Shown: in pieces, positions 33,861 to 45,471 of the stretch | Layout of the letters: every line of letters starts with the position of its first letter | Position numbering within the stretch: position 1 is the stretch's first letter | NCBI RefSeq assembly: GCF_947179165.1 | Contig: NC_077247.1 | Location: 13,963,501-14,027,500 of the forward strand | Reading direction: 5' to 3' | DNA: 64,000 bases | Source: Solanum dulcamara | Lineage: Eukaryota; Streptophyta; Magnoliopsida; Solanales; Solanaceae | The notes under the pieces: model-generated | Databases searched by the model: none | Told to the model about the DNA's origin: nothing | The model's input: the letters and a program-made list of their open reading frames with translations, nothing else | Made by a program: the position numbers and the translations under genes

Positions 33861-34500
33861 ATCATTGTCTTATTTGGCCCTAACATCTGCCGCAAGAGAT
33901 AATTTTGAACCATTATGTATAAGCATGCCTGCATCATTGAAATCAACCAAACGCATACCTAAACGTGCCAATCTATGGACATCTTTAACCAAATCTCTCT
34001 TATCTTCTTCAACATGTGCAATACTACCTATATACAACTGACTAAGGGCATCGTCTATAACATTTTCCTTACCCGAATGGTACAATACGCTAATGTCATA
34101 GTCTTTTAGGAGTTCAAGCCACCTCATTTTCCTAAGGTTCAAGTCTCTTTGGCTAAACATATATTGAAAACTTTTGTAGTCGGTAAACACATCAACATGC
34201 ACCCCATAAAGATAATGGCGCTAAATTTTTAACGCAAACACGACCGCCGCAAGTTCAAGATCATGGGTTGGATAGTTCCTTTCATGCACCTTAAATTGTC
34301 TAGAGGCATAGGCTATAACCTTACCGTGCTGCATCAAGACGCAACACAAAATAACATGCGAAGCATCACAGTAAAAAACAAACCCATCCAATCCTTTAGG
34401 CAATGTCAAAATAGGAGCCGACGTAAGACGGTCCTTCAATATTTGGAAACTTTTCTCACATTCTTCCGACCATTGGAATTTTGCCTTCTTTTGTGTCAAC
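33861..34500 (-). pseudogene. B1 RNase H
   Basis: [17 protein letters not shown] (catalytic Asp), [31 protein letters not shown] (catalytic Glu) and VDVFTDYKSFQYMF (Asp) follow in order, split by one stop at about 34,220. SGKENVIDDALSQL closes the domain. The catalytic residues are intact although the frame is not. Confidence 0.87.
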
Positions 34501-35442
34501 TTAGTTAAAGGTTAAGTAATAGATGAGAATCTTTCAACAAACCTTCTGTAGTATCCGACTTAGCCCAAAAAGCTTCTAGTGTCTGAAGGAGATAATGGTC
34601 TAGGCCAATTCTTAACCGCCTCTATTTTCTTTGGATATACTTTAATCCCATCACCGAATACCACATGGCTAAGAAATGCAACCTCCCTTAGCCAAAATTC
34701 ACACTTACTAAATTAAGCGAATAATTGCTTTTCTCTCAATGTTTGTAATACAATCCTCAAGTGACTCATATGATCTTCCTCATTTCAAGAATAAATCAAG
34801 ATATCATCAATCAACACCACTACAAATATGTCTAAATATGGCTTGAAAATACGATTCATCAAATTCATGAATATAGTGGGAGCATTAGTCAAACAAAACG
34901 ACATTACTACAAATTCAAAATGACCATACCTCATCCAAAAAGCCATTTTGGGAATATCACACTCCCTTACTCTCAATTGATGATAATCGGAATGGAGGTC
35001 AATCTTAGAAAAGTAGCTTGCTCTTTGTAATTGATCAAACAAGTCATCTGTCCTTGGAATTGGATATTTATTCTTTATGGTGACCTTATTCAATTGCCAG
35101 TAGCTTATACACATTCCGAGTGACCCATCTTTCTTTCTAAAAAATAACACGGGAGCACCCCATGGTAAAATACTCAATCTTATAAAACCCTTATCCAAAA
35201 AATCATTCAATTGTTCCTTTAACTCTTTAAGTTCCACCGGAGCCATACAGTAAGGAGAAATAGAAATAGGTTGGGTATCGGGAAGGAGATTTATTCCAAA
35301 GTCAATTTCCCCTTTTTGGAGGAATACCGAGAAAATCATCAGGAAACACATCGAAGAACTCATTAACTATAGGGACCGACTCAAGAGTAGGAGTTTTGGA
35401 ATCGATGTCCCTAACTCACACAATATGATAAATGCACCCTTT
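34501..35442 (-). pseudogene. B1 reverse transcriptase, fused to the first gag codons
   Basis: The open segment 34,785-35,363 holds [48 protein letters not shown] and the catalytic LIDDILIYS (YxDD motif with L), and continues with a stop to about 34,540. Upstream, the reading joins at 35,432-35,442 to the start of gag. The polymerase core is one of the better preserved in the window. Confidence 0.88.
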
Positions 35443-35468
35443 GGAAATGGTGGTCTTCTTGGAGCCAT
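35432..35468 (-). pseudogene. B1 gag start, deletion junction
   Basis: ATG at 35,468-35,466 opens MAPRRPPFPKG, the normal start of this gag family. It then runs into the protease-RT linker (KGCIYHIV-type words) at the shared AAAGGGTGC. Everything between, gag and protease, is missing. The short direct repeat suggests deletion by microhomology or template slippage. Confidence 0.75.
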
Positions 35469-35673
35469 GTTTTGGAAAATCGCAAAGAAAGACCATTAGG
35501 AAAAAAAAGTCTTACAGTAAACTCTATAGCAAGACATGGATCATGAAAGAAGTGAGAATTGCTGAAACACCTCATATCCTACTACTCATAAGTATGGCGC
35601 GGTTTACACCTATGAATAAAACTCTACTTGACGCGGCATGTTGGACACCCTAGATCACTTAAAAAACCTTTTG

Positions 35674-35685
35674 CTCTGATACCAA
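35674..35685 (-). promoter_or_regulatory. B1 primer binding site
   Basis: GCTCTGATACCA on the plus strand is TGGTATCAGAGC on the minus strand, complementary to initiator tRNA-Met, three bases from the 5' LTR. Confidence 0.93.
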
Positions 35686-35688
35686 GTT

Positions 35689-37995
35689 TTTTACGATCCA
35701 AGCCTAGGGCCTAGATGTGAAACGATGAATGAGACACCCGGAGGTACCTCACCCAATCCTCTTAGCATTCATTAAGCATTTCATTGGTAATGATAAACAA
35801 ATCAAGTGAAAAACAAAAGGGATATAGGGACTAAGGGGATTCACATTTAATAAGATTCAAAGACAATATAACATCTTTTCTATGTACAACCATACCTTCT
35901 ACATTAAAGAATTGGTGGGGGCTAAGACAAGTCCCTAGCTCATCCTCAAAATAAGTTTCAATAAATGCCTTAATAAAAGTCTTAATCAGAATAAAAAGGA
36001 TGTTGTTCCCAAAATATGGAAACTCACCACAAGCAATCTTCAACCTCATCTGAGCTAGCCATGTGGAGGAGGTCGAGGATCGACGTTAGTTCCTACTTGG
36101 TGATATCATGTAGGGAAAGTATGCATTAGTACTTTGAATGTACTAAGTATGTGAGTATTCTATGAAATGAAGAACATAAGATAGACATGAGTAAGAAATA
36201 TACATAAGTGAATGCATACACTAGACAATATCATATGAAGACTTAAAACATTCATTTTGTGGGGATGTGACCATAACCGACATTTAAGACAATGCGAGCT
36301 ATTACATGGAATCCAATATAACCCCCTACATTGGCATGGGGAGACTACTTGCTGGATAGAAATCCGTCAACTTTGATCATTTCTTTAACTTTGACTTTAA
36401 GGGCTAATTGTGGATCCACTAACCTAAATAGCCTACAAGGGATCCTATGTTGGCGCATAGTTAATGCAACATGAAACTTTTTTTAAGGACCCCTTAGGTT
36501 AAGTCCCCATGTACATGCTACATTCGGTACTAGGTCAATCCGACAAAATAACATTTATATACCATAATAACATAAGCATTGTATAACTTTAGACATCAAA
36601 TCATCATTGGTGGAATAACTCATTAAAACATTTCATTTGATTCAAATATGTGAGAATTTTCCTTTCACATTAAATCCTTTCTTTGGCTAAAATTCCTTTC
36701 ATATCATCATTCAATCATTTCACAAGACTCCCTTAGACATGGGTATTTTCTTCATAAACTTTCATTTGGAGTCAAAAGTTTAAATTCAACTTCATTTCAA
36801 CATAAGAAGTCTAGGCGAGTTCATTTCGTATAACTTTCAATGACATTTAATGCATTAGAGTGATGGAAATGCATCATATGAAACATCTTAAAACAACCCA
36901 CCATATACCCTTAAAACTACCTTTCATGCCTTCATATAAGAACCTTGATAAACCATCCATTTCATGTAAATAAGAATCAATATAAGTCAATATAGGTAAA
37001 TAAACTTCAAATATTCAAGAATCTATGCATTTAGAATCGTAGTATGAAATTCCATAAAAACTCAATACTTGAAATTGAGAATCAATATTCATATATATAT
37101 CAGTAGGAGTAAATAAACCTAAAATATACCATAATCTATGTATTTGAAACCATCATATAAAAGCCCATGGGATTTCATCATTTAAAATTTAAATACTAAG
37201 TTGAGAAAACATTTGGGCTCTATGGGTGGAAGAACCCATGGATAAAAACCCACATACCTTAGTGAGGAACTTGAAGACGAATTGGAGAAATCTTGATGGT
37301 AGGCCTTCAATTGGGAAACTTGAATCTTTGAGTTTGAGAGAAATTGTGTTGGAGATGATTTGAGAGACAAGAGGATGAAGTTTAGTAATTTGGAGAGGCA
37401 AGACACAACAAAATTGATCCAAAAGGCGTCCAAGTTCGTATATATATTATTAGGTAATTGTACAAGATGCCCTTCATCAAATAAAATCTAGAAAATAGGC
37501 TCAAAACCCTACAGGGGCGATAGTGGCGCGCTACGCCAAAGGCCAAACTACTGCAGCTAGTTTTGGGCAATCTACTACTGCGCCGTGCCAAGGGCCAAAC
37601 TACTGTAGCTAGTTTTGGGTGAGCTGCTGGCGCACCGTGCCAAGCCCATAAACTGATGCAGTGGTAGTCTTTGGTAAAATGATCATAACATTTGATTCTA
37701 AACTCGGAATAAGACGAACTTAGTGGCGTTGGAAAGAGGACTCAAAGAACTTTAATTTGATAAGTAATGAAATACCAAATTCCTTACATAATAGGATATA
37801 TAGGCTTTTGATGAAAATTCTTTAGACTTGGCTTGGTGTTAGAGATCCCGTATGACCCTAAAATATATCTAATACACTTTAAATACTTAGGAATTAATCC
37901 TAACTCATATGAAAAATTAGAATTCGATGAGTTTAAGCTTATACTTCTTTAAAGAATGGTTCAGGTCTTGGCATAGAAATTTTTGAGGTTTTACA
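35689..37995 (-). repeat. B1 5' LTR
   Basis: 2,307 bp. The first 920 bases match the 3' LTR closely (about 17 differences in the first 170 by eye). From about 36,613 the two part, with only faint similarity. The outer end GAGGTTTTACA is next to the CCAAC duplication. Confidence 0.87.
37526..37655. repeat. GCGC-CGTGCCAA tandem word array in B1 5' LTR
   Basis: Two full units and one partial unit of about 52 bases, containing GCCAAAGGCCAAACTACTG and AGCTAGTTTTGGG, lie 340-470 bases from the biological 5' end. The 3' LTR lacks it. Confidence 0.82.
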
Positions 37996-38790
37996 CCAAC
38001 TCAAGGGTGTTTCCTAAGTGTGGTACCATCATTGGAAGGCTGAAAGGGTTGAGGGATGTCCCATAGGTTGGGAGAATTTCAAAGTTGCTTTTCTTGACCG
38101 CTTCTTTCCACTTTAGTTAAGGGAGGAAAAGGTGTTAGAGTTTATCAACCTCAAGCAAATTAATACAAGTGTAAGGGAGTATACCCTCAAGTTTACAAAG
38201 TTGTATAAGTATGATCCTTCTTTGGTACTTGATTCTCGTGCTAGAATGAGGAAACTTATTTTGGGCATGTCCAACTTGGTGATCAAAGAGTGCCGAACTG
38301 CTATGCTCATCAAGTAGATGGACATTTCTAGGCTCATGACATATGCCAAACAAATTGAAAGAGAAAAGCTTAAGGAGAGGAAGGTGAGAGAGTTCAAGAA
38401 AGCTCGATTTGAAGATGTGTTTTCTCAATTCAAGTCCAGTAGTGGTAATAGTAATTTATGATAACGTCAATGGTGTCAAGGATAAGGTTCTTCACAAGAT
38501 TTTGGCCAAAGATTCAATAAATTCAAGGTACCTAATCCTAAGTCCCAAGGTGGTGGTGTTAGTGGGTCTACTTTTCCCAAGTGTCCCAAGTGTGGAAGAA
38601 ACAATGAGGGTAGTTGTTTGTTTGGAATGGATGCTTGTTTTGGATATGGTAAAATGGGGCACAAGGTCTACAAATTTCCTAACAAGGGGGGAGAAGGACA
38701 TCCTCAACGGAAATATACTCAAGGAGGATAACCTCAACAAAGTGGAAGCCAACGCCAAAATAGGTTCTATGCACTCCAAGCTAGGCAGGA
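37996..38790 (+). pseudogene. Element A gag, C-terminal part with zinc knuckle
   Basis: The gag reading continues after B1 with VAFLDRFFP, INTSVREYTLKFTKLYKYDPS, ECRTAMLIK and MDISRLMTYAKQIE. Near 38,580-38,690 it has a first CPKCG followed by CFGYGKMGHKVYKFP, a CCHC knuckle whose second and last Cys are changed. Stops at about 38,012 and 38,316 break it. The 152-codon frame at 38,409-38,867 is a neighbouring-frame shadow. Confidence 0.85.
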
Positions 38791-38794
38791 TATT

Positions 38795-38925
38795 AAGGAG
38801 TCTCTCAATGTGGTTATGGGTATGTTGCGAGTCTTTGAATTTGATATTTATGCTTTACTTGATTTGAGTTCCACATTATATTTTTTTACTCCTTACCTTG
38901 ACATGAGATTTGATATATGTTTTGA
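38795..38925 (+). pseudogene. Element A protease, left part
   Basis: GMLRVFEFDIYALLDLSSTL corresponds to the GMLRVF...ALTDPGATLSF protease start of the related block at 46,760. The catalytic Asp is kept but the following Pro-Gly is lost. The domain is split by C1 at 38,926 and resumes at 51,425. Confidence 0.8.
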
Positions 38926-40330
38926 TGTCACCCCTTGAGAGGGTACCCTAAGCTTGGCCGGTACTCGAAAACCATTGTTAGTCCCCAAGATAACCACTTG
39001 GTCCAATCAAATATTTATTCATTCAGCGAAAGACTTAAATAATAACAAGGTGGATAATTGTGTGGGCAAATAGAATCAACAACTCATCAAAGAATAAAAT
39101 ATTTAACCAAATATCAACTCAACTCCATGTCAAAGAACAGTTTTGAAAACCAAAACAACGAATCAACACTGTCACTATCTATCTATGAAGCCTCTAATAC
39201 TATCTAGAAGGTTCCATGGCTACCCAAAAAGAAATACTCAATGAAAAGAAAACAAATCTAGAGTGTCTCTAGATGCAAGGAGGACTCACCCAAATCTGAG
39301 AGTAGAAGTAATCTTCTATGATGCACCTATTGAGGATCTCTAACACCTATATCTACATCATAAAAAAGATGCAGGACAAACGGCGTCAAAATGTGGAATG
39401 TATAAGTATGTAAAAAAAATGTGGAATGTATAAGTATGTAAAATGGTAGGAAGGAGAAATAGTCAACAAATACTTACCTCAAGCAAATCAATCAACCCAA
39501 AGGATATAAAATAATTTTGAGTTTTGCAAATGTTTCTCAAATCAACTCAATCATCTACAATCTTAATCTAACAATCATATCATGCAAGATCATATCCTAA
39601 TTTGGAGTTTTTCTAACCGAAAACTATCACCTATGAGCCGGTGATGTACAACAAAGCAGTGTCATTGCCACACTCATCCAATACCTTACCAGGGTAAAGG
39701 ACAAATCACTATCATTGGATCCATAATTGATCAAGTCCATCATTTTGGAACTTAAAAGGTTTAACCCTCCATCCTACGCTGGCGATGTAGTTCATGGGAA
39801 TTGAGTTATTACTCCACTCTTACCCAAATCGGTGCTCAATACTTCTCCTAAGACTAAATATGCTCATAAGATTCAAATCAATGAGTTTATGCAAATCAAT
39901 CCATCTAGTCACATTGGACTCTAATCAACTCAATCATCACTTCTTTCAATTAAAAATTCTTTCAAGACTCATTGATGACTCATCAAAACTCCAATCAAAA
40001 ACCATTTAGACTTCTACTATCCAACTCAAGTTCGACTTATGCTCATTCAACATTCACCAATCAAACTTTTAGACCCAATCATTGTGTAATACATTGAAAG
40101 TTAATACTCAAATAGGGTTCATATAGAGAGAAACAAAATCATTTATTTTAAGTGTTTAATTCATGAAAACTATCAATCATGCGAATTTATGCAAAAATAT
40201 ACTGAAATTTTAAGAGATCTTTTAAAGATTTATTTGTAGGAGATCTATATCACTTATTACTCAACCAATCGTATACTTAGGGGCACACGGAAGAACTTAA
40301 ACCATGATTTAGTTAGCCTTATATACCTGG

Positions 40331-40960
40331 TGAAATCATATGAAATCTTACTAGAACCTTTTTCAGTTTATACTCCCATTGGTGATTCGGTTCTAGCTAA
40401 TAAAGTCTGTAGAGATTGCCCCATATCATTTTTGCATAGAATAATCCCTTGTGATCTTTTCGAACTATATATGACCGATTTTGATGTTATTTTTGGTATG
40501 GATTGGCTATAAGCTTCTTATGCATCTATCAATTGTAGAACTCATATGGTCAAATTCCAATTTCCTAATCAGCCTATTCTTGAGTTGAAGGGTAATGATT
40601 CGATATTTAGGGGTGAAATCATATTATGCCTAAAGGCCCGAAAAATGATTTTTTAAAAGATGTGTCTATCCTTTTGTATGGGTTAGGGATACAAATTCTG
40701 AAGTTTCTTCTATTGAGTCAGTTCTCATTGTGAATAAATTCCCCAATGTATTTTCAGATGACTTGCCCGATATTTCTCCTAAAAGGGAAATCGATTTTGG
40801 CATAGATCTCCTTTCTAATACTTTTTGAGAAATTGATTTTGGCATAGATCTCCTTTACACAACTCAACCCATCTCTATTCCTCCTTATCGTATGCCCCCG
40901 ACTGAACTTAAGGAGTTTAATGAACAATTGAAGGATTTATTAGATAAGGATTTCATTAGG
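40331..40960 (+). pseudogene. Captured A-like protease/RT fragment inside C1 LTR
   Basis: The segment matches 51,424 to about 51,990 of element A. It begins with LLEPFSVYTPIGDSVLANKV and TDFDVIFGMDWL (protease end), then EIDFGIDLL and a PIS-PYRMP-like RT start. It is better preserved than A itself, apart from an internal 30-40 base duplication at 40,790-40,860. The same 40-base LTR sequence (40,291-40,330 and 40,961-41,000) stands on both sides. It lacks any LTR or TIR, so it was probably copied in during break repair. Confidence 0.85.
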
Positions 40961-41217
40961 AAGAACTTAAACCATGATTTAGTTAGTCTTACATACCTGG
41001 ACTCGAAGAACAATCAGAATTTCGAAGACCTCGCTTGAAGAACTTGAACCCTAGCCTTTCTTCTCTTCTCAAATTCTCGCTCCTAAATAATCTAAGTGTT
41101 AATGAGAGGGCTATGCATACTAGGTACTGATAAGGGATTTTATTTAATCCTAAAACATCGATGTTCTAATTGGGAAAGGGTGAGAAAAGACCAAACTATC
41201 CTTCATAAAAATCTGAC

Positions 41218-41690
41218 TTTGTCCCTATATGGGTCGTTTCTACTGCTCGTTGAAACTTTGATGGGTTGTAGGACTTACTCTTACTATCAAACTCTAAAAA
41301 TAGAGTCTCGAAATCTCTTCTATGAGTCATTTCTACAACTCATAGACTATTTGACGAGTCGTCGAGTTCACTCATATAGGTGACTTGGAGTCTTAAATTT
41401 TTAGATGAGTGTCAAGGGTCCCTATGAGTCATTTCTATGACTCGTGATCCTTTCTATGAATTGTCTTGTCAACACATAGTCAAGGTACTATGGCTTTTAT
41501 TTTTCAAAATTTAGGCAAAGGGTCTACGACTTATTCCTACGACTTGTAGAAATGATTACGGCTCATAATGGTAGCTCATAGAAAGGCTTCTCCAAATTGA
41601 AATTTCATGAATTGTTGGGGAGGTCTACGCACCATTCCTAGATTCATAGAATAGCCTATGAATCATAGACCTCCCTTGTAGTCCATTGTT
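41218..41690. repeat. GACTCGT/GAGTCAT word array in C1 3' LTR
   Basis: GAGTCATTTCTATGACTCGT and many variants of GACTCGT, TACGACT and CATAGA recur through about 470 bases, 70-540 bases from the biological 5' end. The 5' LTR has the same array at about 50,885-51,340. Confidence 0.8.
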
Positions 41691-41760
41691 CAGTCCAATC
41701 CATCAATCTTTCTCATGGTTCCTGAACTTAGTCTAGGATAGAATAACATCGGATGTTACA

Positions 41761-41776
41761 ATATCGTCCCCTTGGA
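41761..41776 (-). promoter_or_regulatory. C1 polypurine tract
   Basis: The minus strand reads TCCAAGGGGACGATAT next to the 3' LTR. Confidence 0.75.
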
Positions 41777-41989
41777 ATCATTCATCCTCTAATGAAGAAT
41801 AAGTTAAGGGTTTACTCAAGGAACAAATACAATCAAGAGCTCAACAATTAAGCATTTGTACAATCAGCTACTCAAACTCAGGAATACATATCAAATACTC
41901 AAATTCTGAATGAACCTCAATTCAAAGATAGGAAAAGGGAACATTACCATTGACATCATCATTAGGAGGCACGAATAGATGGGGTATCT

Positions 41990-42471
41990 ATCTTTCATAT
42001 CCTCTTCAGCCTCATATATATCTTCCTTAATGAATTTATTTCTCTATAGAACTTTAACTGAAGCAACCTCTTTGGTCCTCAATTTACGAATCTGTCGATC
42101 AAAAATTTAGATGGGAATCTCCTTATAGGATAAAATATCTTTCACTCCAATGTTTTCTATAAGAACAATGAGTGAAGGATCTCCCAGGCATTTCTTAAGC
42201 ATAGAAAAATAGAACACCGGATGAACAACATCTAACTTTGGCAGAAGGTCTAACTCATAGGAAACTTTGCCAACTCTCCTTATAATCTAGTAAGGACCAA
42301 TGTATCGCAGACTCAATCTTCCTTTCCTCCCAAATCTCATAACTCCCTTCATAGGTGAAACTTTTAGGTACACCCAATCATTTACCTCAAACTCCAAGTC
42401 TCTCCTCCTAACATCAGTATAGGACTTTTGATGACTTTGTGCAGTCTATAACCTTTCTTGGATAATCTTCA
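41990..42471 (-). pseudogene. C1 integrase C-terminus and chromodomain
   Basis: The minus strand reads RRRDLEFEVNDWVYLKVSPM, RFGRKGRLSLRYIGPY (GPY motif), VSYELDLLP and VHPVFYFSMLKKCLGD. It then has RQIRKLRTKEVASVKVL and EAEEDMKDRYP, a chromodomain-like end. Only a few stops are present. The chromodomain is thought to direct integration to marked heterochromatin. It is separated from the integrase core by the solo LTR 42,472-44,896. Confidence 0.85.
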
Positions 42472-44896
42472 TGTAATGACCTTAAATGTCATTTTTGATA
42501 TTTTTGATAAATTTACCATTTTATCCCTCCCATTAGTTTCTCCGATTCACTTTTGTTTGGGTTTGAAAGCCAGTTTTTGAAAATCTTGTAAAAAGTTGAA
42601 GTTTGCTTGGGAAATGGGTTCTAAAGTCTTAAGTTGTCAAAATTTTGGTTTTGGATTCATTCATAGTTTCAAGTCTTTAAATGAAATTTCACCAATTTCA
42701 TCAGCTCCAAAAAGCAGAATCTGGTCTAGGAGAATTGTTGGAATCAGATTTGGAGTTAAAACGTGGAATTTAGGTCCAAAGTTGGAAATTGAGTTAAAGT
42801 GGATTCAAGTTTGACTTTGGTCAACATTTGAAGTTCGGGTGATCGGATTGGATTTATGATGGTTTCAAAAGGTAAAACGAATTCTAGAAATGACTTCGTT
42901 ATAATTTTTAGAGGTCCTGAGGGCATTTTGGGTTCAAGTGCCGAAACTAGTTTAGTTGTAACTTATCGGGTTCCGAGTCAAGAAGACCTCAAATTTGAAT
43001 TTTTATAGTTTCATTGAGTTTGTAATATTGAATTTAGTAGGGTTGCATATATGTTTTATGTATGCAAGATTCTGAATGAATCCCGAGGGTCTGATCAGAG
43101 GATTGAATTGTGACTTAGCCCATTTATTTTGTTGGTGCTAATGCAGGTTTGCTTAAGCGGACCAGGTTCTTTTTAGCGAACCTTCCCTTAAAAGAGACCC
43201 ATCACTTAAGAGAAGAGACTCACTTAGGCAGGTTCGCAAAAGCCAACCGTCTCTTAAGCGAAGATTCTGCCTCTTAAGCGACATCAGAAGGGGTTTAGAC
43301 AAAGTTTAAGGTATTTTCAACATTTTTAACATTCCCAAGCTCGATTTAGGCTATTTCTTTGAGATTTTTCAAGACAAAACTATTGGGTAATGTATTTCTA
43401 ATACTTTTCCTTAATTTCCATTGAATAATTTTATATTTTAACTTCAAATTGTGGATATGAAATTGGAGATTTTGGGTTTTCTTGAAAACGAACTTTTGAA
43501 AGAGAAATGGGGATTTTGAACTCATTTTGACCTCTTTTTTGAAATGGATTTCACCATTAGACTCCTGGTTACTTGAGGAATATTTTCATCTAAAAATAAT
43601 CTGATTTTGAGTTTTATTTCCGATATAAGATTTTTGACAATTTTCCCCTTTCATCCAAATTTCTTGATTTTAGTGTCAATAGATTTGAAATGTGATCATA
43701 AGTCTATATTTGATTAGATTGTGGTGATTTGGAGTATCATCAAAGAGGAAAAGAGGCAATTTTGGATTGTTCGTGACTTTTTGGCTAAGGCAAGTGGAAA
43801 TTTAACCTATGTTAAGTATGTTGAACCTTGTATTCCCTATGTGAGGGATTAGGATATGCCGGTACATTAAATTGAATTGAATTATATGAGTTGAAGGGAT
43901 ACAGTTGATTTGAATTGGGATTAATTGTCTAAGTGTTGTAGATTTCGTGATAGTGATCTATTTTGTGAATGGGTTTATATGACATCGTTATGATTATTTA
44001 TCTTGCTTTACTTTTTAATTGTGCATATATTGTATCTGTGATCATTGAGAAATGATCTAAGTAACGAACTAGGTATTGGGACCAAGGTTTCTATCGATTG
44101 AGGTTATTTTCCAAGGTTTGTTCTGACAGCCGAGGTCTCTTCCAGCGAATATTCCGACCAAGGTCATTTTTGGTCAATATTGGCTAAGGTAATTTTCGGC
44201 AGATGTGCATCGTAGGACAGACATGCATCATGATATTTGACATTGCATATGCATTTATTTATTCCTATGATTGATTATGACCTAAGATTATATGTGTTTG
44301 CTTGAGTATATTGGTGAAAATTTATTGGTGCCTTCTATTGTGTACTGTCTAGTATTTTTAGTGACATTGTGATATAAACTATATAGATTGGATTGTCTAC
44401 TATGTAGATATGGAGGATTGTGGTTGGGATGTTAGGATACCCGTGTTCCATATTGCTTTACTTAGGGTTTAGTTTCCATTTTGCTGAGTACCATGTTATT
44501 AGTGCTCACCCCTTGCTTCTAAATTTATGTAAGATCTAAGCCCGGCACCTCCTGCTCATAGTTCTCTTTGATCGGTCTGAGCTTCTGGACGCTTGAGAGG
44601 TAGCATCTTATCCTCTTTGGCAGACTCTCGATGTTCATTACTTTATGTTTTGTTCTACTTGAGAAATAAGACATATATGCTTGTATCTTTTCCATTTCTA
44701 TTGAAATAGTGGCTTGTACATGTGACACAAAGTCTTGAATAGTTTAGAATCTATTTTCCGCTTATCCTTATTTATATCATTTTAAACTTTATATTTACGC
44801 TTTTATTTTTGCTTAATTAGAATTGTTCAGACTCTTAGGCTGACTCGTCTTGATGGGTTAGGCTAGTGACATCACACCCAATTTTGGGTGGTGACA
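42472..44896 (+). mobile_element. Solo LTR nested in C1 integrase
   Basis: 2,425 bp from TGTAATGACC to GGGTGGTGACA with the perfect duplication CTTCA (42,467-42,471 and 44,897-44,901). Removing it restores the integrase reading. The end arrangement suggests plus sense. It is non-coding apart from chance frames such as 42,596-42,814. Confidence 0.92.
43145..43290. repeat. CTTAAGCGAC word array in the solo LTR
   Basis: GCTTAAGCGGACC, TTTTTAGCGAACC, TCTCTTAAGCGAAG and CTCTTAAGCGAC recur, 673-820 bases from the 5' end. The same word as in LTR X3 (10,240-10,375), although the rest of the two LTRs is diverged. Confidence 0.8.
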
Positions 44897-44901
44897 CTTC
44901 A

Positions 44902-45414
44902 CTTTCTCCATAGCTTGATGAACCAAATTTGGTCTAATCAACTCAGCTTCTCCAACCTCGAACCAACCAATTCATGATCTACACCTCCTTTTGTAAGGAG
45001 CCTCATATGGAGCTATTTGAATGCTAGAATGAAAACTGTTATTGTAAGAAAACTCATTAAGTGGAAAATGGTCATTCCAATTACCTTTAAAGTCGATAAC
45101 ACAATCTCTCAACATATCCTCAAGGATCTGAATAGTACGTTCTGCCTGACCATCTGTCTGAGGATGGAAAGCGATACTAGATTCACCTTTAAACCTAAAC
45201 CTTTCTGGAACGACTTCCAAAACTGAGCAATGAATTGAGCTCCCCTATCCGATATGATAAACAAGGAAACCCCATAAAGTCTGATAATTTCTCAAAGGTA
45301 CAACCGGGCATAGTCCTCTGTGGTGTCCGTAGTCTTAACAAGTAAGAAATGGGGTGACTTGGTCATCCTATACACAATCACCCAAATAGAGTTATGTTGC
45401 TTGTGGGTTTGTGC
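44902..45414 (-). pseudogene. C1 integrase catalytic core, second part
   Basis: The minus strand reads THKQHNSIWVIVYRMTKSPH, DYARLYL and VSLFIISDRGAQFIAQFWKS (second Asp intact; the first Asp is changed to Tyr in VYRM). It continues with [20 protein letters not shown] containing the catalytic Glu, and NNSFHSSIQIAPYEAPYKRR. It begins exactly where the plus-strand integrase at 48,766-49,130 stops. Confidence 0.87.
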
Positions 45415-45471
45415 AAAAGAAATTAACTCTAAAAGTCCCTTCCTAATCCATGCATTATGTGTTTGCAGATA

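Larger units (their letters stand above)
30040..37995 (-). mobile_element. Gypsy element B1, gag-less, nested in gag of A
   Basis: 7,956 bp flanked by the perfect duplication CCAAC (30,035-30,039 and 37,996-38,000). LTRs lie at 30,040-32,235 (3') and 35,689-37,995 (5'). The primer site (35,674-35,685) and polypurine tract (32,236-32,252) place its sense on the minus strand. The internal part has RT, RNase H and integrase, but gag and protease are deleted. The two LTRs agree in the R-U5 half and differ strongly in U3. Stops in pol make it inactive. Confidence 0.93.
38926..41760 (-). repeat. C1 3' LTR with captured pol fragment
   Basis: 2,835 bp. It is colinear with the 5' LTR except for about 670 extra bases (insert 40,331-40,960 plus a 40-base duplicated flank). 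A 31-bp direct repeat (ATGTGGAATGTATAAGTATG) lies near 39,390-39,445. Confidence 0.88.

Noticed and set aside
38409..38867. 152-codon plus-strand frame
   Set aside because: It is a neighbouring-frame shadow of element A gag; the gag words lie in the other frame.
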